NCBI GenBank assembly: GCA_947627585.1
Contig: CANQWP010000032.1
Span: 1-8,105 of the forward strand
DNA from: an uncultured Clostridia bacterium
Lineage (GTDB): Bacteria; Bacillota; Clostridia; Christensenellales; UBA1242
DNA: 8,105 nt
Reading direction: 5' to 3'
Both the position numbers and the translations under genes were made by a program. The notes under the pieces are model-generated. The model saw nothing but the letters and a program-made list of their open reading frames with translations, did no database searches and had not been told where the DNA came from. Below, piece after piece: positions 1-5,966 of the stretch (position 1 is its first letter; each line of letters begins with the position of its first letter).

Positions 1-625
1 CACAGTTGATGAACGAAAGGTCGTTATATTTTGTCCACGCAATGATGTCGTCCAGATGCACGCAAAAAAGCGGACGAATCAACGTCATGCCCTCAAAGTT
101 TTTCGATTTCAGTTTTGGCGGCATGGCCTGAATTTGCGCGCCATACAGCATTCCCATCAGCGTGGTCTCAATCACGTCCGAAAAGTGATGCGCCAGCGCA
201 ATTTTGTTGCAGCCGCGTTTTTGCGCCTCGCTGTAAAGATATCCGCGCCTCATGCGCGCACACAAATAGCACGGGCTTTTCTCAACGCCCGCCACGCTGT
301 CAAAGATGTTCGTCTCAAAAAATTCCAGCGGAATTTCCAAAATTTGCGCATTTTCCTCAATTTTTTTGCGATTTTCTTTCGAATAGCCCGGGTCCATGCA
401 AAGAAAAATCAACTCAAACTTCGTGTCGCTAAACTTTTTGAGCATTTGCATCAGTTTTGCCAGCAAAAAACTGTCCTTGCCACCCGAAACACAAACGGCA
501 ATGCGGTCGCCGTCCTCCACAAGCTCATATCTTTTGAGCGCAAGAACAAATTTTGTCCAAATCTCTTTGCGAAATCTTTTGACCAAACTTCTTTCAATCA
601 GCTGCGCGCGCGAAAGTTCTTTCAT
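1..625 (-). CDS. TtcA-like PP-loop ATPase, probable tRNA thiolation enzyme (3' end beyond window)
   Basis: The visible part is 208 residues, start at 625, and the frame is still open at position 1. The N-type ATP pyrophosphatase loop SGGKDS is at residues 47-52. A CYLC pair is at 119-122 within SPCYLCARMRRG, and a further Cys is at 208, just at the edge. In TtcA, two cysteines of a CxxC and one more distal Cys hold a 4Fe-4S cluster used to thiolate C32 of tRNA; the spacing here fits. The segment AHHFSDVIETTLM (145-157) is the conserved second ATP-site block of this family. I infer a cytoplasmic tRNA 2-thiolation enzyme of the TtcA branch rather than TilS, because TilS lacks the CxxC. The exact modified base is uncertain, so no symbol is given. 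The upstream frame is closed by a TGA four codons before the ATG and offers no other start. There is no Shine-Dalgarno sequence. Confidence 0.82.
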   Translation of the reverse strand, partial: MKELSRAQLIERSLVKRFRKEIWTKFVLALKRYELVEDGDRIAVCVSGGKDSFLLAKLMQMLKKFSDTKFELIFLCMDPGYSKENRKKIEENAQILEIPLEFFETNIFDSVAGVEKSPCYLCARMRRGYLYSEAQKRGCNKIALAHHFSDVIETTLMGMLYGAQIQAMPPKLKSKNFEGMTLIRPLFCVHLDDIIAWTKYNDLSFINC

Positions 626-631
626 GGCGAA

Positions 632-660
632 ATTATATCAAAAACGCATGAAAAACGCAA
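632..660 (-). promoter_or_regulatory. Promoter of the TtcA-like gene, probably leaderless
   Basis: On the minus strand a TATAAT box (637-632) carries an extended -10 (TGA directly before it). TTGCGT (660-655) lies 17 bases upstream as the -35. Only six bases separate TATAAT from the ATG at 625, so transcription should begin at or next to the A of the start codon. Confidence 0.6.
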
Positions 661-695
661 GAATTTTGAAAAATTTTAATTTTTTTTGAAAAATG

Positions 696-734
696 CTTGA
701 CAATCGCCCCCCCCGTGATACAATGAGGGCGGAA
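696..734 (+). promoter_or_regulatory. C-tract promoter element, copy 1
   Basis: TTGACA (697-702), a 16-base spacer and TACAAT (719-724). The spacer holds a run of eight cytosines (707-714). CGCCC (705-709) and GGGCG (727-731) form an inverted repeat around the -10 box, which would suit an operator. An A/T-rich stretch just upstream (about 672-693) resembles an UP element. About 34 of 40 aligned positions match the element at 5903-5942, allowing one gap in the C run. It drives the gene at 759. Confidence 0.72.
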
Positions 735-758
735 AATCAATTTCAAAAGGAGAAAAAA

Positions 759-1268
759 ATGAAAAAAGAAGATTTTGACAAAATTTTGATCAACATGGAA
801 AAGTTTGATGTGGACGAAAAAGGAAACGTCACCCCAAAGCCAAATGTCCAAGACCCTGTCACCCCAGAAAGAGCAAGGACAGTGAGAATCAGCTATGCAC
901 TTTTCGCAGCATGCAAACAAAAGTTGTTTGAAGATAAAAATAAAACAGTCGAATATGCGCGCACAATGTATGAACAAATGTTGCCATTTTTCAATGATTT
1001 TGAAACGCTTGTGAAAAAATCAGCAATTCACGGCAACGGCATACATGCAAACGAAATTTCTTCGCTTTTTGAAAAGCATCAAGAAGACAGCAAACATTTT
1101 TATGACATTGCTGAGAGCATTTTCCTCACGCCGTCAAGAATCAAGCCTTTTGTTGAACATGCTCTTGGCAAAGAAGTGAGCGAAGTCAACTTCAATTTCC
1201 ACGAAGACAAAACAAAGGGTGTGGCCTATCAAAACAGAATCGAGCAAACAGACATTCTTTTCAAATAA
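759..1268 (+). CDS. Hypothetical protein, 169 residues, under a C-tract promoter
   Basis: I do not recognise this protein. It starts at the ATG at 759, six bases after a good AAGGAG (747-752); an in-frame ATG at 693 overlaps the -35 box and is rejected. The product is hydrophilic, charged and mostly helix-forming, with no signal peptide, membrane segment or cysteine cluster; a Pro-rich stretch (TPKPNVQDPVTPE) lies at about residues 25-37. The central part (about 40-140) reads as packed amphipathic helices, suggesting a small soluble cytoplasmic protein. Five of six Arg codons are AGA or AGG, whereas the minus-strand neighbours favour CGC, a hint of different origin. It stands alone between the divergent TtcA-like gene and the convergent 38-residue gene, whose stop is only 21 bases away. 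No clear terminator follows it. Confidence is high that it is a gene, nil for function. Confidence 0.8.
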   Translation: MKKEDFDKILINMEKFDVDEKGNVTPKPNVQDPVTPERARTVRISYALFAACKQKLFEDKNKTVEYARTMYEQMLPFFNDFETLVKKSAIHGNGIHANEISSLFEKHQEDSKHFYDIAESIFLTPSRIKPFVEHALGKEVSEVNFNFHEDKTKGVAYQNRIEQTDILFK

Positions 1269-1289
1269 AAGTGAAGTGTCAAAAAGCTT

Positions 1290-1406
1290 TCACAAATCGT
1301 CCGCATCTTGCACCGGCGTTTGACCGTCAATTGGCGTGCCGGTGTAAGAGCCAAGCGGGTCATTTTTGTCCACGAAAGTGGACTTTTTCTTTTTGTTCTT
1401 TTTCAT
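1290..1406 (-). CDS. Small protein, 38 residues, ending in VQDADDL
   Basis: The product begins with a lysine cluster (MKKNKKKK), then has DPLGSYTGTP in the middle and ends in PVQDADDL. The sequence is highly composed rather than random, and I recall short proteins of Clostridia with the same DP-GSYTG and PVQDADDL signature, but of no known function. A start at 1406 gives the natural basic N-terminus; longer in-frame versions add residues encoded by the terminator region and look wrong. No good ribosome binding site precedes the ATG. It lies 74 bases after degV on the same strand, with the degV terminator in between, so it is either expressed by read-through or from a promoter I cannot see. 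The last residues are acidic, which could be a protein-binding tail. Confidence 0.6.
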   Translation of the reverse strand: MKKNKKKKSTFVDKNDPLGSYTGTPIDGQTPVQDADDL

Positions 1407-1432
1407 GCTTTTATTGTGTGCAAAAACACAAA

Positions 1433-1456
1433 AAAAAGACGAAAACTCGCCTTTTT
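1433..1456 (-). terminator. Intrinsic terminator after degV
   Basis: On the minus strand AAAAAGGCGA pairs with TCGTCTTTTT (ten pairs, one G-U) across a four-base loop, followed by a T run down to about 1430. It lies 24 bases past the degV stop and before the 38-residue gene. Confidence 0.72.
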
Positions 1457-1480
1457 GCAATCTTTTTTGATTTTTTTCGC

Positions 1481-2329
1481 TCAGTCTTTTCCGCCGTCGT
1501 TGATATACAAAATCCCAAGCGTATGCTCGCCACAATGGCTGGAAATTGTCCCTCCGGCGCGAGTTTCCAAGATGGTTTTGAAGCCACGATTCGCAAGCGC
1601 CGCTTTCGCCTCTGCGACCATTTCTGGCGTGGCGGTAGTGTAGGTCACAAACGCCAGGTCAAGATCTGGGTTTGAAAATTCGGCAAGTGTGTCCGCGCAA
1701 TATGCCTTCACAACTTTGTCCATTGCGCCGCGATATTTTTTGTAACTGCCCATTTTGCCGTCTTTGACCAAAATTTGCGGACGAATGTGCATCAGGTTTG
1801 CGCCGAAATATGCAAGCGCGCCGCACCTGCCACCCTTGTAAAGATAGTCCAAGCGCTCAATGACAAAACTTGCTTGCACAAAAGGCACGCGCGCACTGAC
1901 TTTTTCAAAAATTTCTTCTGCGCTCAAGCCTATTTTTGCAAGTTTGCTGGCATAGATTGCAAGAAGCGCAATGCCGGTGGAAAGCGAAAGACTGTCCACA
2001 ACAAACACTCCGCCAAGCTCACCGGCCGCATCTTTCGCATTTTGGCAAGAAGAAGAAATTTGCGACGAAAGCGAAATATGCACAACAGCGTCCGCCTTTT
2101 CAAGTTGTTTTTTGAAAAATGCGAGATATTGTTCTTTGTTGACTGCCGAGGTTTTTGGCAAAACTTTGTGCTCTTCGACATATTTGAAGATGTCCACAGA
2201 TGTCACCTGCCCGTCTTGAAATTCTTGGTCTCCCAAAATGACCAAAAATGGCTGCGTCTCAATTCCATATTCTTCCAAAATCTCTTTTGGCAAATCGATT
2301 GTGCTTTCTGCCGTCACAGCAACTTTCAT
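1481..2329 (-). CDS. DegV family fatty-acid-binding protein (FakB type)
   Basis: 282 residues, the usual length for DegV proteins. In Bacillota, FakB proteins of this family hold a fatty acid so that the kinase FakA can phosphorylate it for entry into phospholipid synthesis. Visible family blocks: the N-terminal strand with TAEST (6-10), LPKTSAVN (57-64, where many members have TSQPS), the Ser-rich ligand loop SLSSQISSS (86-94), VDSLSLSTG (111-119), DYLYKGGR (161-168) and the closing SSHCGEHTLG (263-272) that lies near the fatty acid carboxylate in this fold. The start at 2329 has AAGGAG at 2341-2336 with six-base spacing. It has its own promoter (2395-2423) and terminator (1433-1456), so it is mainly monocistronic. 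Which fatty acid is bound, and which FakA partner serves it, cannot be told here. Confidence 0.92.
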   Translation of the reverse strand: MKVAVTAESTIDLPKEILEEYGIETQPFLVILGDQEFQDGQVTSVDIFKYVEEHKVLPKTSAVNKEQYLAFFKKQLEKADAVVHISLSSQISSSCQNAKDAAGELGGVFVVDSLSLSTGIALLAIYASKLAKIGLSAEEIFEKVSARVPFVQASFVIERLDYLYKGGRCGALAYFGANLMHIRPQILVKDGKMGSYKKYRGAMDKVVKAYCADTLAEFSNPDLDLAFVTYTTATPEMVAEAKAALANRGFKTILETRAGGTISSHCGEHTLGILYINDGGKD

Positions 2330-2394
2330 GTTCCGCTCCTTGATTTAAATTTTGCTCAACTGAGTCGTCATATCTTTTGATTTTTTATATTCAA

Positions 2395-2423
2395 ATTATA
2401 TCACACACGCCCAAAAGAAACAA
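2395..2423 (-). promoter_or_regulatory. Promoter of degV
   Basis: TTGTTT (2423-2418), a 17-base spacer and a perfect TATAAT (2400-2395) with an extended -10 TGA before it. It sits between the terminator of the upstream YugP-like gene and the degV start, leaving a leader of about 60 bases. Confidence 0.65.
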
Positions 2424-2435
2424 AATTTTGCAACA

Positions 2436-2462
2436 AAAAACCGCCCAAAAAGGACGATTTTT
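2436..2462 (-). terminator. Intrinsic terminator after the YugP-like gene
   Basis: On the minus strand AAAAATCGTCC pairs with GGGCGGTTTTT (eleven pairs, two G-U) across a TTTTT loop, with a T run at the 3' side. It starts nine bases past the stop codon. Confidence 0.78.
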
Positions 2463-2470
2463 GTTTTTTC

Positions 2471-3274
2471 TTATTTTTTTGTTTTGACAACGGCAAGAAT
2501 TCTCCAAACAAGTTTGGCCAACTCCCAGAGAATATACAGAAGTTCCGACCAGAACTGAAGCCAATAGTCCGTGATGTAGGTCTTGTAAAGAACCTTGGCG
2601 TCATCAAGTTCGTCCGTGGTCAAGAGGTTGGTCTTTTGCATATATTCAAGCGCCGTGCTGCAAGCTTTCTTTTCAATCTTGAGGTTCAAAATCACAACGA
2701 CAAACGAGAAGATGTAATATGCAAACGCAAACGCCGTGAACGCAATCGAGAACCAGCTGATGTTTTGCAAAATGACAAAGTCAAGCACAAGGCCAACAAG
2801 CACAAGCGGCAAAACGGCAAATGGAGCAAAATAGCCAATTCCCATCAGTGTCGCGCGAACAGCAACCTTTTTGTCCCCCTCGTGATGACGTTGAGCAATC
2901 ACAACTTTTTGGGCAGCAAGCGCAACTGAGGTCAAACTTGCCTTGTCAAAAATGTTTTTGCGCAAGCGAATGGTCTTTTTTCTTGGACTGTAGGAATTTC
3001 CAAAAATCATTCCCCTGAGCCAGCCAATTTTTTCCACTTTCACGTCCGTCAGCCCCAGCCCTTCAAGCATTTTTGTGGCAACTTCCGCGCCGGTCATGTT
3101 GGCGGCAACTTTTTGTTTGTTATATCGGTTGTAGCGAGACGCAAGCACCAATTTCCAAATGCTGGCAAACAAAGAAACCGCTGCAAACACGCCAACAATC
3201 ACAAAAGCAACAATTCCAACAATTGTCAAGCCAACAAGATCATCTTCAACAGACGCAAGCAACAATGAATTCAT
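2471..3274 (-). CDS. YugP-like membrane protein (Zn_peptidase_2 family) lacking the zinc motif
   Basis: 267 residues. The layout follows the YugP membrane metallopeptidase family: an N-terminal membrane helix (about 14-45), MTGAEVATKMLEGLGL (60-75), NSYSPRKKTIRL (93-104, cf. the family's DHYDPR-K-VRL), then SLTSVALAA (113-121), two hydrophobic segments (about 147-168 and 174-197) and an amphipathic C-terminal helix. Family members have HEVGHAIQH directly after the SVA-AA block. Here the aligned residues are QKVVIAQRH (122-130), so both His ligands and the catalytic Glu are gone. I therefore infer a folded but inactive homologue, perhaps a scaffold or regulator. The reading frame is intact and the ribosome binding site strong (AAGGAGG, seven bases before ATG), which argues against decay. 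It lies 89 bases after the four-helix membrane protein gene and may be partly co-transcribed with it. Confidence 0.78.
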   Translation of the reverse strand: MNSLLLASVEDDLVGLTIVGIVAFVIVGVFAAVSLFASIWKLVLASRYNRYNKQKVAANMTGAEVATKMLEGLGLTDVKVEKIGWLRGMIFGNSYSPRKKTIRLRKNIFDKASLTSVALAAQKVVIAQRHHEGDKKVAVRATLMGIGYFAPFAVLPLVLVGLVLDFVILQNISWFSIAFTAFAFAYYIFSFVVVILNLKIEKKACSTALEYMQKTNLLTTDELDDAKVLYKTYITDYWLQFWSELLYILWELAKLVWRILAVVKTKK

Positions 3275-3299
3275 GTTTTTTCCTCCTTTTTATGAAATC

Positions 3300-3327
3300 A
3301 TATTATCACAAAATTTTCTGTTTTCAA
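3300..3327 (-). promoter_or_regulatory. Possible promoter of the YugP-like gene
   Basis: TTGAAA (3327-3322) with TAATAT 16 bases on (3305-3300); GATAAT (3307-3302), preceded by TGT as an extended -10, is an alternative box. It is A/T-rich and weak by eye. Read-through from the gene upstream is equally possible, since no strong terminator lies between them. Confidence 0.35.
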
Positions 3328-3363
3328 AGCAAAAATTGAACAATCAAAAATTTTTTAAAAAAT

Positions 3364-4191
3364 TCATTTTCCAAGTTGTGAAAAGTCCACGCCACTTTGG
3401 TCCTCGTCATCTTGGCTTTGCTGCTCACTGCTTTGAGGTTGTGCAAGCGGCGCGCTGTCATGGACAGTTTTGTCAAGTTTCGAAAAGTCGGGGCCGTGAT
3501 AAGTTTCTTTATATTCCTCTTCTTTCGCGGCCTGATATTTTTTCAATCTGCGCTTTGTCAAAGAGATGTCAACCATTTTGAAAATGAATGTCACAACAAG
3601 AATCACCGTCAGCGCAATGCTCAAAATTTGAGTGTTTCCGCCGCCTAAAAAACTGAAGAAAACGGCCGGGAAGAACAAGAGAACGTCAAAAATGGCGGCT
3701 GCAACAATGACGCCGTTCCAATTTTTTCGGTCGCTTTTGAATGACGAAACAATTGACAAAATGCCGTCAACCAAATATAAAATTCCCGCAACTGCCGCGA
3801 TCGCCATGACAGAAATGATGATTGGCAACAAAAATATGCCAAAAAGTGTGTCAAGATCTTCGGAGACCCCCGTGTCAACACTGTTGAAAATGGAAAATGA
3901 GATCCAAAGTCCAAGTCCAATAATCGCGGCCGCTGCAATGATGTCAAAAACCCCCGAAAAGAACGCAAAAGGCTTCAAGCCGTGTTTTGCTTTGATTGTT
4001 TTTCTCTGCTCCGTTCGATCTTCAGTTTGTGCGTGTGCCGAAGCGGTGTCGTTCACTTCCACTTGAGGATCGTTTGCAACGGAAGTTTCCTTTTTTATTG
4101 AGTTTTCGTCCGTTGGAAATTGTGCTGTTGCAAGTTTTTCTTTTTTCTTTTTCTTCTTGTCGATGACCGGAGAAAATTCTTCGTTATCCAT
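3364..4191 (-). CDS. Membrane protein with four predicted helices, function unknown
   Basis: 275 residues, not assigned to a family. Residues 1-70 are a charged, low-complexity cytoplasmic tail with a Lys run (12-17). Four hydrophobic stretches follow at about 75-103, 117-147, 158-182 and 188-208, then a hydrophilic tail. The tail holds two copies of a short motif, PDFSKLDK (234-241) and VDFSQLGK (268-275), the second forming the exact C-terminus, separated by a Gln/Ser/Asp-rich linker. With an even number of helices both tails should face the same side, probably the cytoplasm. GGAGG (4200-4196) stands four bases before the ATG, a tight but usable spacing. A promoter lies at 4232-4259. The upstream neighbour is tilS with a strong terminator between, so it is transcribed separately from it. 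Confidence 0.75.
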   Translation of the reverse strand: MDNEEFSPVIDKKKKKKEKLATAQFPTDENSIKKETSVANDPQVEVNDTASAHAQTEDRTEQRKTIKAKHGLKPFAFFSGVFDIIAAAAIIGLGLWISFSIFNSVDTGVSEDLDTLFGIFLLPIIISVMAIAAVAGILYLVDGILSIVSSFKSDRKNWNGVIVAAAIFDVLLFFPAVFFSFLGGGNTQILSIALTVILVVTFIFKMVDISLTKRRLKKYQAAKEEEYKETYHGPDFSKLDKTVHDSAPLAQPQSSEQQSQDDEDQSGVDFSQLGK

Positions 4192-4231
4192 GGCTCCTCC
4201 CGTTCAAAAATTTCGATTTCACTTTCAATTT

Positions 4232-4259
4232 ATCATATTTTTTTGAAAAAACAAAACAA
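4232..4259 (-). promoter_or_regulatory. Promoter of the four-helix membrane protein gene
   Basis: TTGTTT (4259-4254), a 16-base spacer and TATGAT (4237-4232). The -35 overlaps the trailing T run of the tilS terminator, a compact arrangement. Confidence 0.45.
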
Positions 4260-4293
4260 AAAGCCACAAAAATTGGCGTTTTTGTGGCTTTTT
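4258..4293 (-). terminator. Strong intrinsic terminator after tilS
   Basis: A perfect 15-pair stem (4258-4272 with 4279-4293), core GCCAC/GTGGC flanked by five A-T pairs each side, loop of six bases (4273-4278). T-rich tails occur on both strands, so it could work either way, but only tilS on the minus strand feeds into it. Confidence 0.88.
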
Positions 4294-4368
4294 TTGAAAT
4301 ATTTTTGTTGATTTTTCTTGATTTTCTTTCTTAAAGCTTTGGCAATTTCAAATTGAAAATTTTTTCAA

Positions 4369-5700
4369 TCATTTTTCCACGGTCACGCGATAGCACGTTG
4401 GAACGTCGTCGCCGACGCGCACCTTTTCGCTGACCTCAACGCCGGCAATCACAAAAACTTCGTTTCCGCTTGCAAGCACAGGAATGAAATCGCGCACGCG
4501 CACAGGAATTTTTCGGTCAATCAAAAATGATTTGAGTTTTTTTGTGCCGCCGCCAAATTTCTCGAACACGTCGCCATCTTCACGATAACGCCAGCGTGCA
4601 TCTTTTGGAAGTTTGCGCTGATCAAAATAGAGCGCACCCTCCTCGCGAGGCCTTTTTGTTGAAATTCGATTGATGATCACGCGACCAAAATTCTTGGCTT
4701 CAAAATCGCCGATTTCAAGCGCTTTTGAAAGGGTCGGTTTTTCGACAAAAGTGTTGACAAAGGTCAAAAAGTCATATTCCTTGCTGACCACAACATCGTT
4801 TGGCAGTTTGATTTTCTTTCCGTTTTCGGCAAAAGCGAGGTCCTTGATCATTTCAATATGTTTTCTTTCAATGTCCTTTTTCACGCCAATCAAATCAAGC
4901 ACCTTGAAAACAATTCGGCTGTAAATTGCGCTGCTGGAATTGAAATATCCGCACGGCATCTGCACAACTTTGTCGTCCACAAGCAGCGAGTTTGTGTCGA
5001 GGCGCGATTTGATGTAGTCATCATCATCGCACACCGCTTTGGCAAAATTGTTGATGGCCTCGATGGCGTTTGGCCACTTTTCCAAGACTTTTTTCATCAC
5101 AACATTGCGAATGAAGTTGCGGGAATAGGAATTGTCTTTGTTGCTGGAGTCTTCCACATATTCCAAATTGTTGATTGCGGCATATTCGGCAATTTCTTCT
5201 TTCGAAACGGGAAGCATCGGGCGAATGTAAATTTTGTCTCTGATCGGCTCCATTCCGCGCGCGCCCGCCAAGCCACTTCCGCGAAAAATGTGCATCAAAA
5301 TGGTCTCGGCCTGATCGCTTTGATGATGCGCCAAGGCGATTTTGTCCACAATATCTTTTTTGACAAGCGCCTCAAACACGCCATATCGCCCCTCGCGCGC
5401 CGCGCTTTCAAGGCTCAAAGAGCGCTCTTTTGCAAGTTTTGGCGCGTCAATGGAAAATTTGTAGGTCCTCACGCCCATTTCTTTGCACTTTTGAAGCACA
5501 AAGCGCGATTCCGCCTCCGCCTCTTCGCGAATGCCGTGATTGACATGAATTGCCACAACGTCAATGTCCAGCGCCTGCTTGTTGGCGTTCAAAAAATGCA
5601 GAAGGCTCATGCTGTCAATGCCACCGCTGACGCCAACCCCAATCACTTCGCCGGGCTTGATCAAATTTTTCTCTTTCACAAATTCCAAAATCTTGTCCAT
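4369..5700 (-). CDS. tilS: tRNA(Ile)-lysidine synthase TilS
   Basis: 443 residues, full length. TilS uses ATP to attach lysine to C34 of the CAU-anticodon isoleucine tRNA, converting it to an AUA reader; it is generally essential. Seen in order: PP-loop SGGIDS (25-30), HVNHGIR (52-58), AHHQSDQAETILM (124-136, usually HH-DDQAET, so one Asp is Ser here), RGSGLAGARGM (140-150), EDSSNKD then YSRNFIR (183-198), and the C-terminal TilS domain with YREDGD, FGGGTKKLKSFLIDRKIP and RDFIPVL (372-409). I chose the ATG at 5700, preceded by GGTGG with five-base spacing; a GTG at 5709 would overlap that site and has no binding site of its own. It is transcribed from 5776-5804. spoIIE lies upstream on the same strand, as in Bacillus-type chromosomes, but a plus-strand gene now separates them. 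Confidence 0.96.
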   Translation of the reverse strand: MDKILEFVKEKNLIKPGEVIGVGVSGGIDSMSLLHFLNANKQALDIDVVAIHVNHGIREEAEAESRFVLQKCKEMGVRTYKFSIDAPKLAKERSLSLESAAREGRYGVFEALVKKDIVDKIALAHHQSDQAETILMHIFRGSGLAGARGMEPIRDKIYIRPMLPVSKEEIAEYAAINNLEYVEDSSNKDNSYSRNFIRNVVMKKVLEKWPNAIEAINNFAKAVCDDDDYIKSRLDTNSLLVDDKVVQMPCGYFNSSSAIYSRIVFKVLDLIGVKKDIERKHIEMIKDLAFAENGKKIKLPNDVVVSKEYDFLTFVNTFVEKPTLSKALEIGDFEAKNFGRVIINRISTKRPREEGALYFDQRKLPKDARWRYREDGDVFEKFGGGTKKLKSFLIDRKIPVRVRDFIPVLASGNEVFVIAGVEVSEKVRVGDDVPTCYRVTVEK

Positions 5701-5775
5701 TTCTTCCACCGAATCATTTGCAATTTTTTGCGTTTTTCAAAAAAAATAAAAAACCGCAACAAGTTTTCAAGCCCT

Positions 5776-5804
5776 ATTATACACCAAAAATTTCCCAAAA
5801 ACAA
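5776..5804 (-). promoter_or_regulatory. Promoter of tilS
   Basis: TTGTTT (5804-5799), a 17-base spacer and a perfect TATAAT (5781-5776). The leader would be about 70 bases. The same TTGTTT box serves degV and the membrane protein gene. Confidence 0.65.
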
Positions 5805-5902
5805 TAAGTTTTGAAAAAAAACAAGAAAAAACAAGCAAATTTTGCGTTTTTTTTGTGTTTTTTTGCATATTTCAAAGATTTTTAAAAATTTTTTGAAAAA
5901 CA

Positions 5903-5942
5903 CTTGACTTTCGCCCCCCCCCGTGTTACAATGTGGGCGAAA
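5903..5942 (+). promoter_or_regulatory. C-tract promoter element, copy 2
   Basis: TTGACT (5904-5909), a 17-base spacer and TACAAT (5927-5932). The spacer contains nine cytosines (5914-5922). TCGCCC (5911-5916) and GGGCGA (5935-5940) form a perfect six-base inverted repeat around the -10. An A/T-rich run ending in TTTTTTGAAAAA precedes it, as in copy 1. It drives the coiled-coil gene at 5967. Confidence 0.75.
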
Positions 5943-5966
5943 CAAAAAATAAAGGAGTGTTTTATT

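Noticed and set aside
56..679. Plus-strand open frame of 207 codons at the left edge
   Set aside because: It is the shadow of the TtcA-like gene on the minus strand, which shows the PP-loop and cysteine motifs.
693..695. In-frame ATG at 693 as the start of the 169-residue protein
   Set aside because: It lies upstream of the -35 box and would be outside the transcript; the ATG at 759 has a well-placed AAGGAG.
1268..1292. Possible hairpin GTGAA/TTCAC between the convergent stops
   Set aside because: Only five pairs, a long loop and no T run, so not a convincing terminator.
1775..2380. Plus-strand open frame of 201 codons
   Set aside because: Antisense to degV; its Cys/Arg/Phe-rich composition has no family resemblance.
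5707..5709. GTG at 5709 as the tilS start
   Set aside because: It falls inside the GGTGG that best serves as binding site for the ATG at 5700, and has no binding site upstream.
4858..5814. Long plus-strand open frame (318 codons) opposite tilS
   Set aside because: It is antisense to a clear TilS gene, has a His/Asn/Phe-rich composition typical of a shadow frame, and lacks a ribosome binding site.
5815..5865. Imperfect A/T-rich inverted repeat between tilS and the C-tract element
   Set aside because: Pairs are nearly all A-T with bulges, no gene on either strand ends here, and such matches are expected by chance in this A/T-rich stretch.
5676..5945. Minus-strand open frame running through the C tract; a similar one at 633-977
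   Set aside because: The resemblance of their first residues comes only from the shared promoter element read backwards. Both overlap real genes in other frames and have no binding site.
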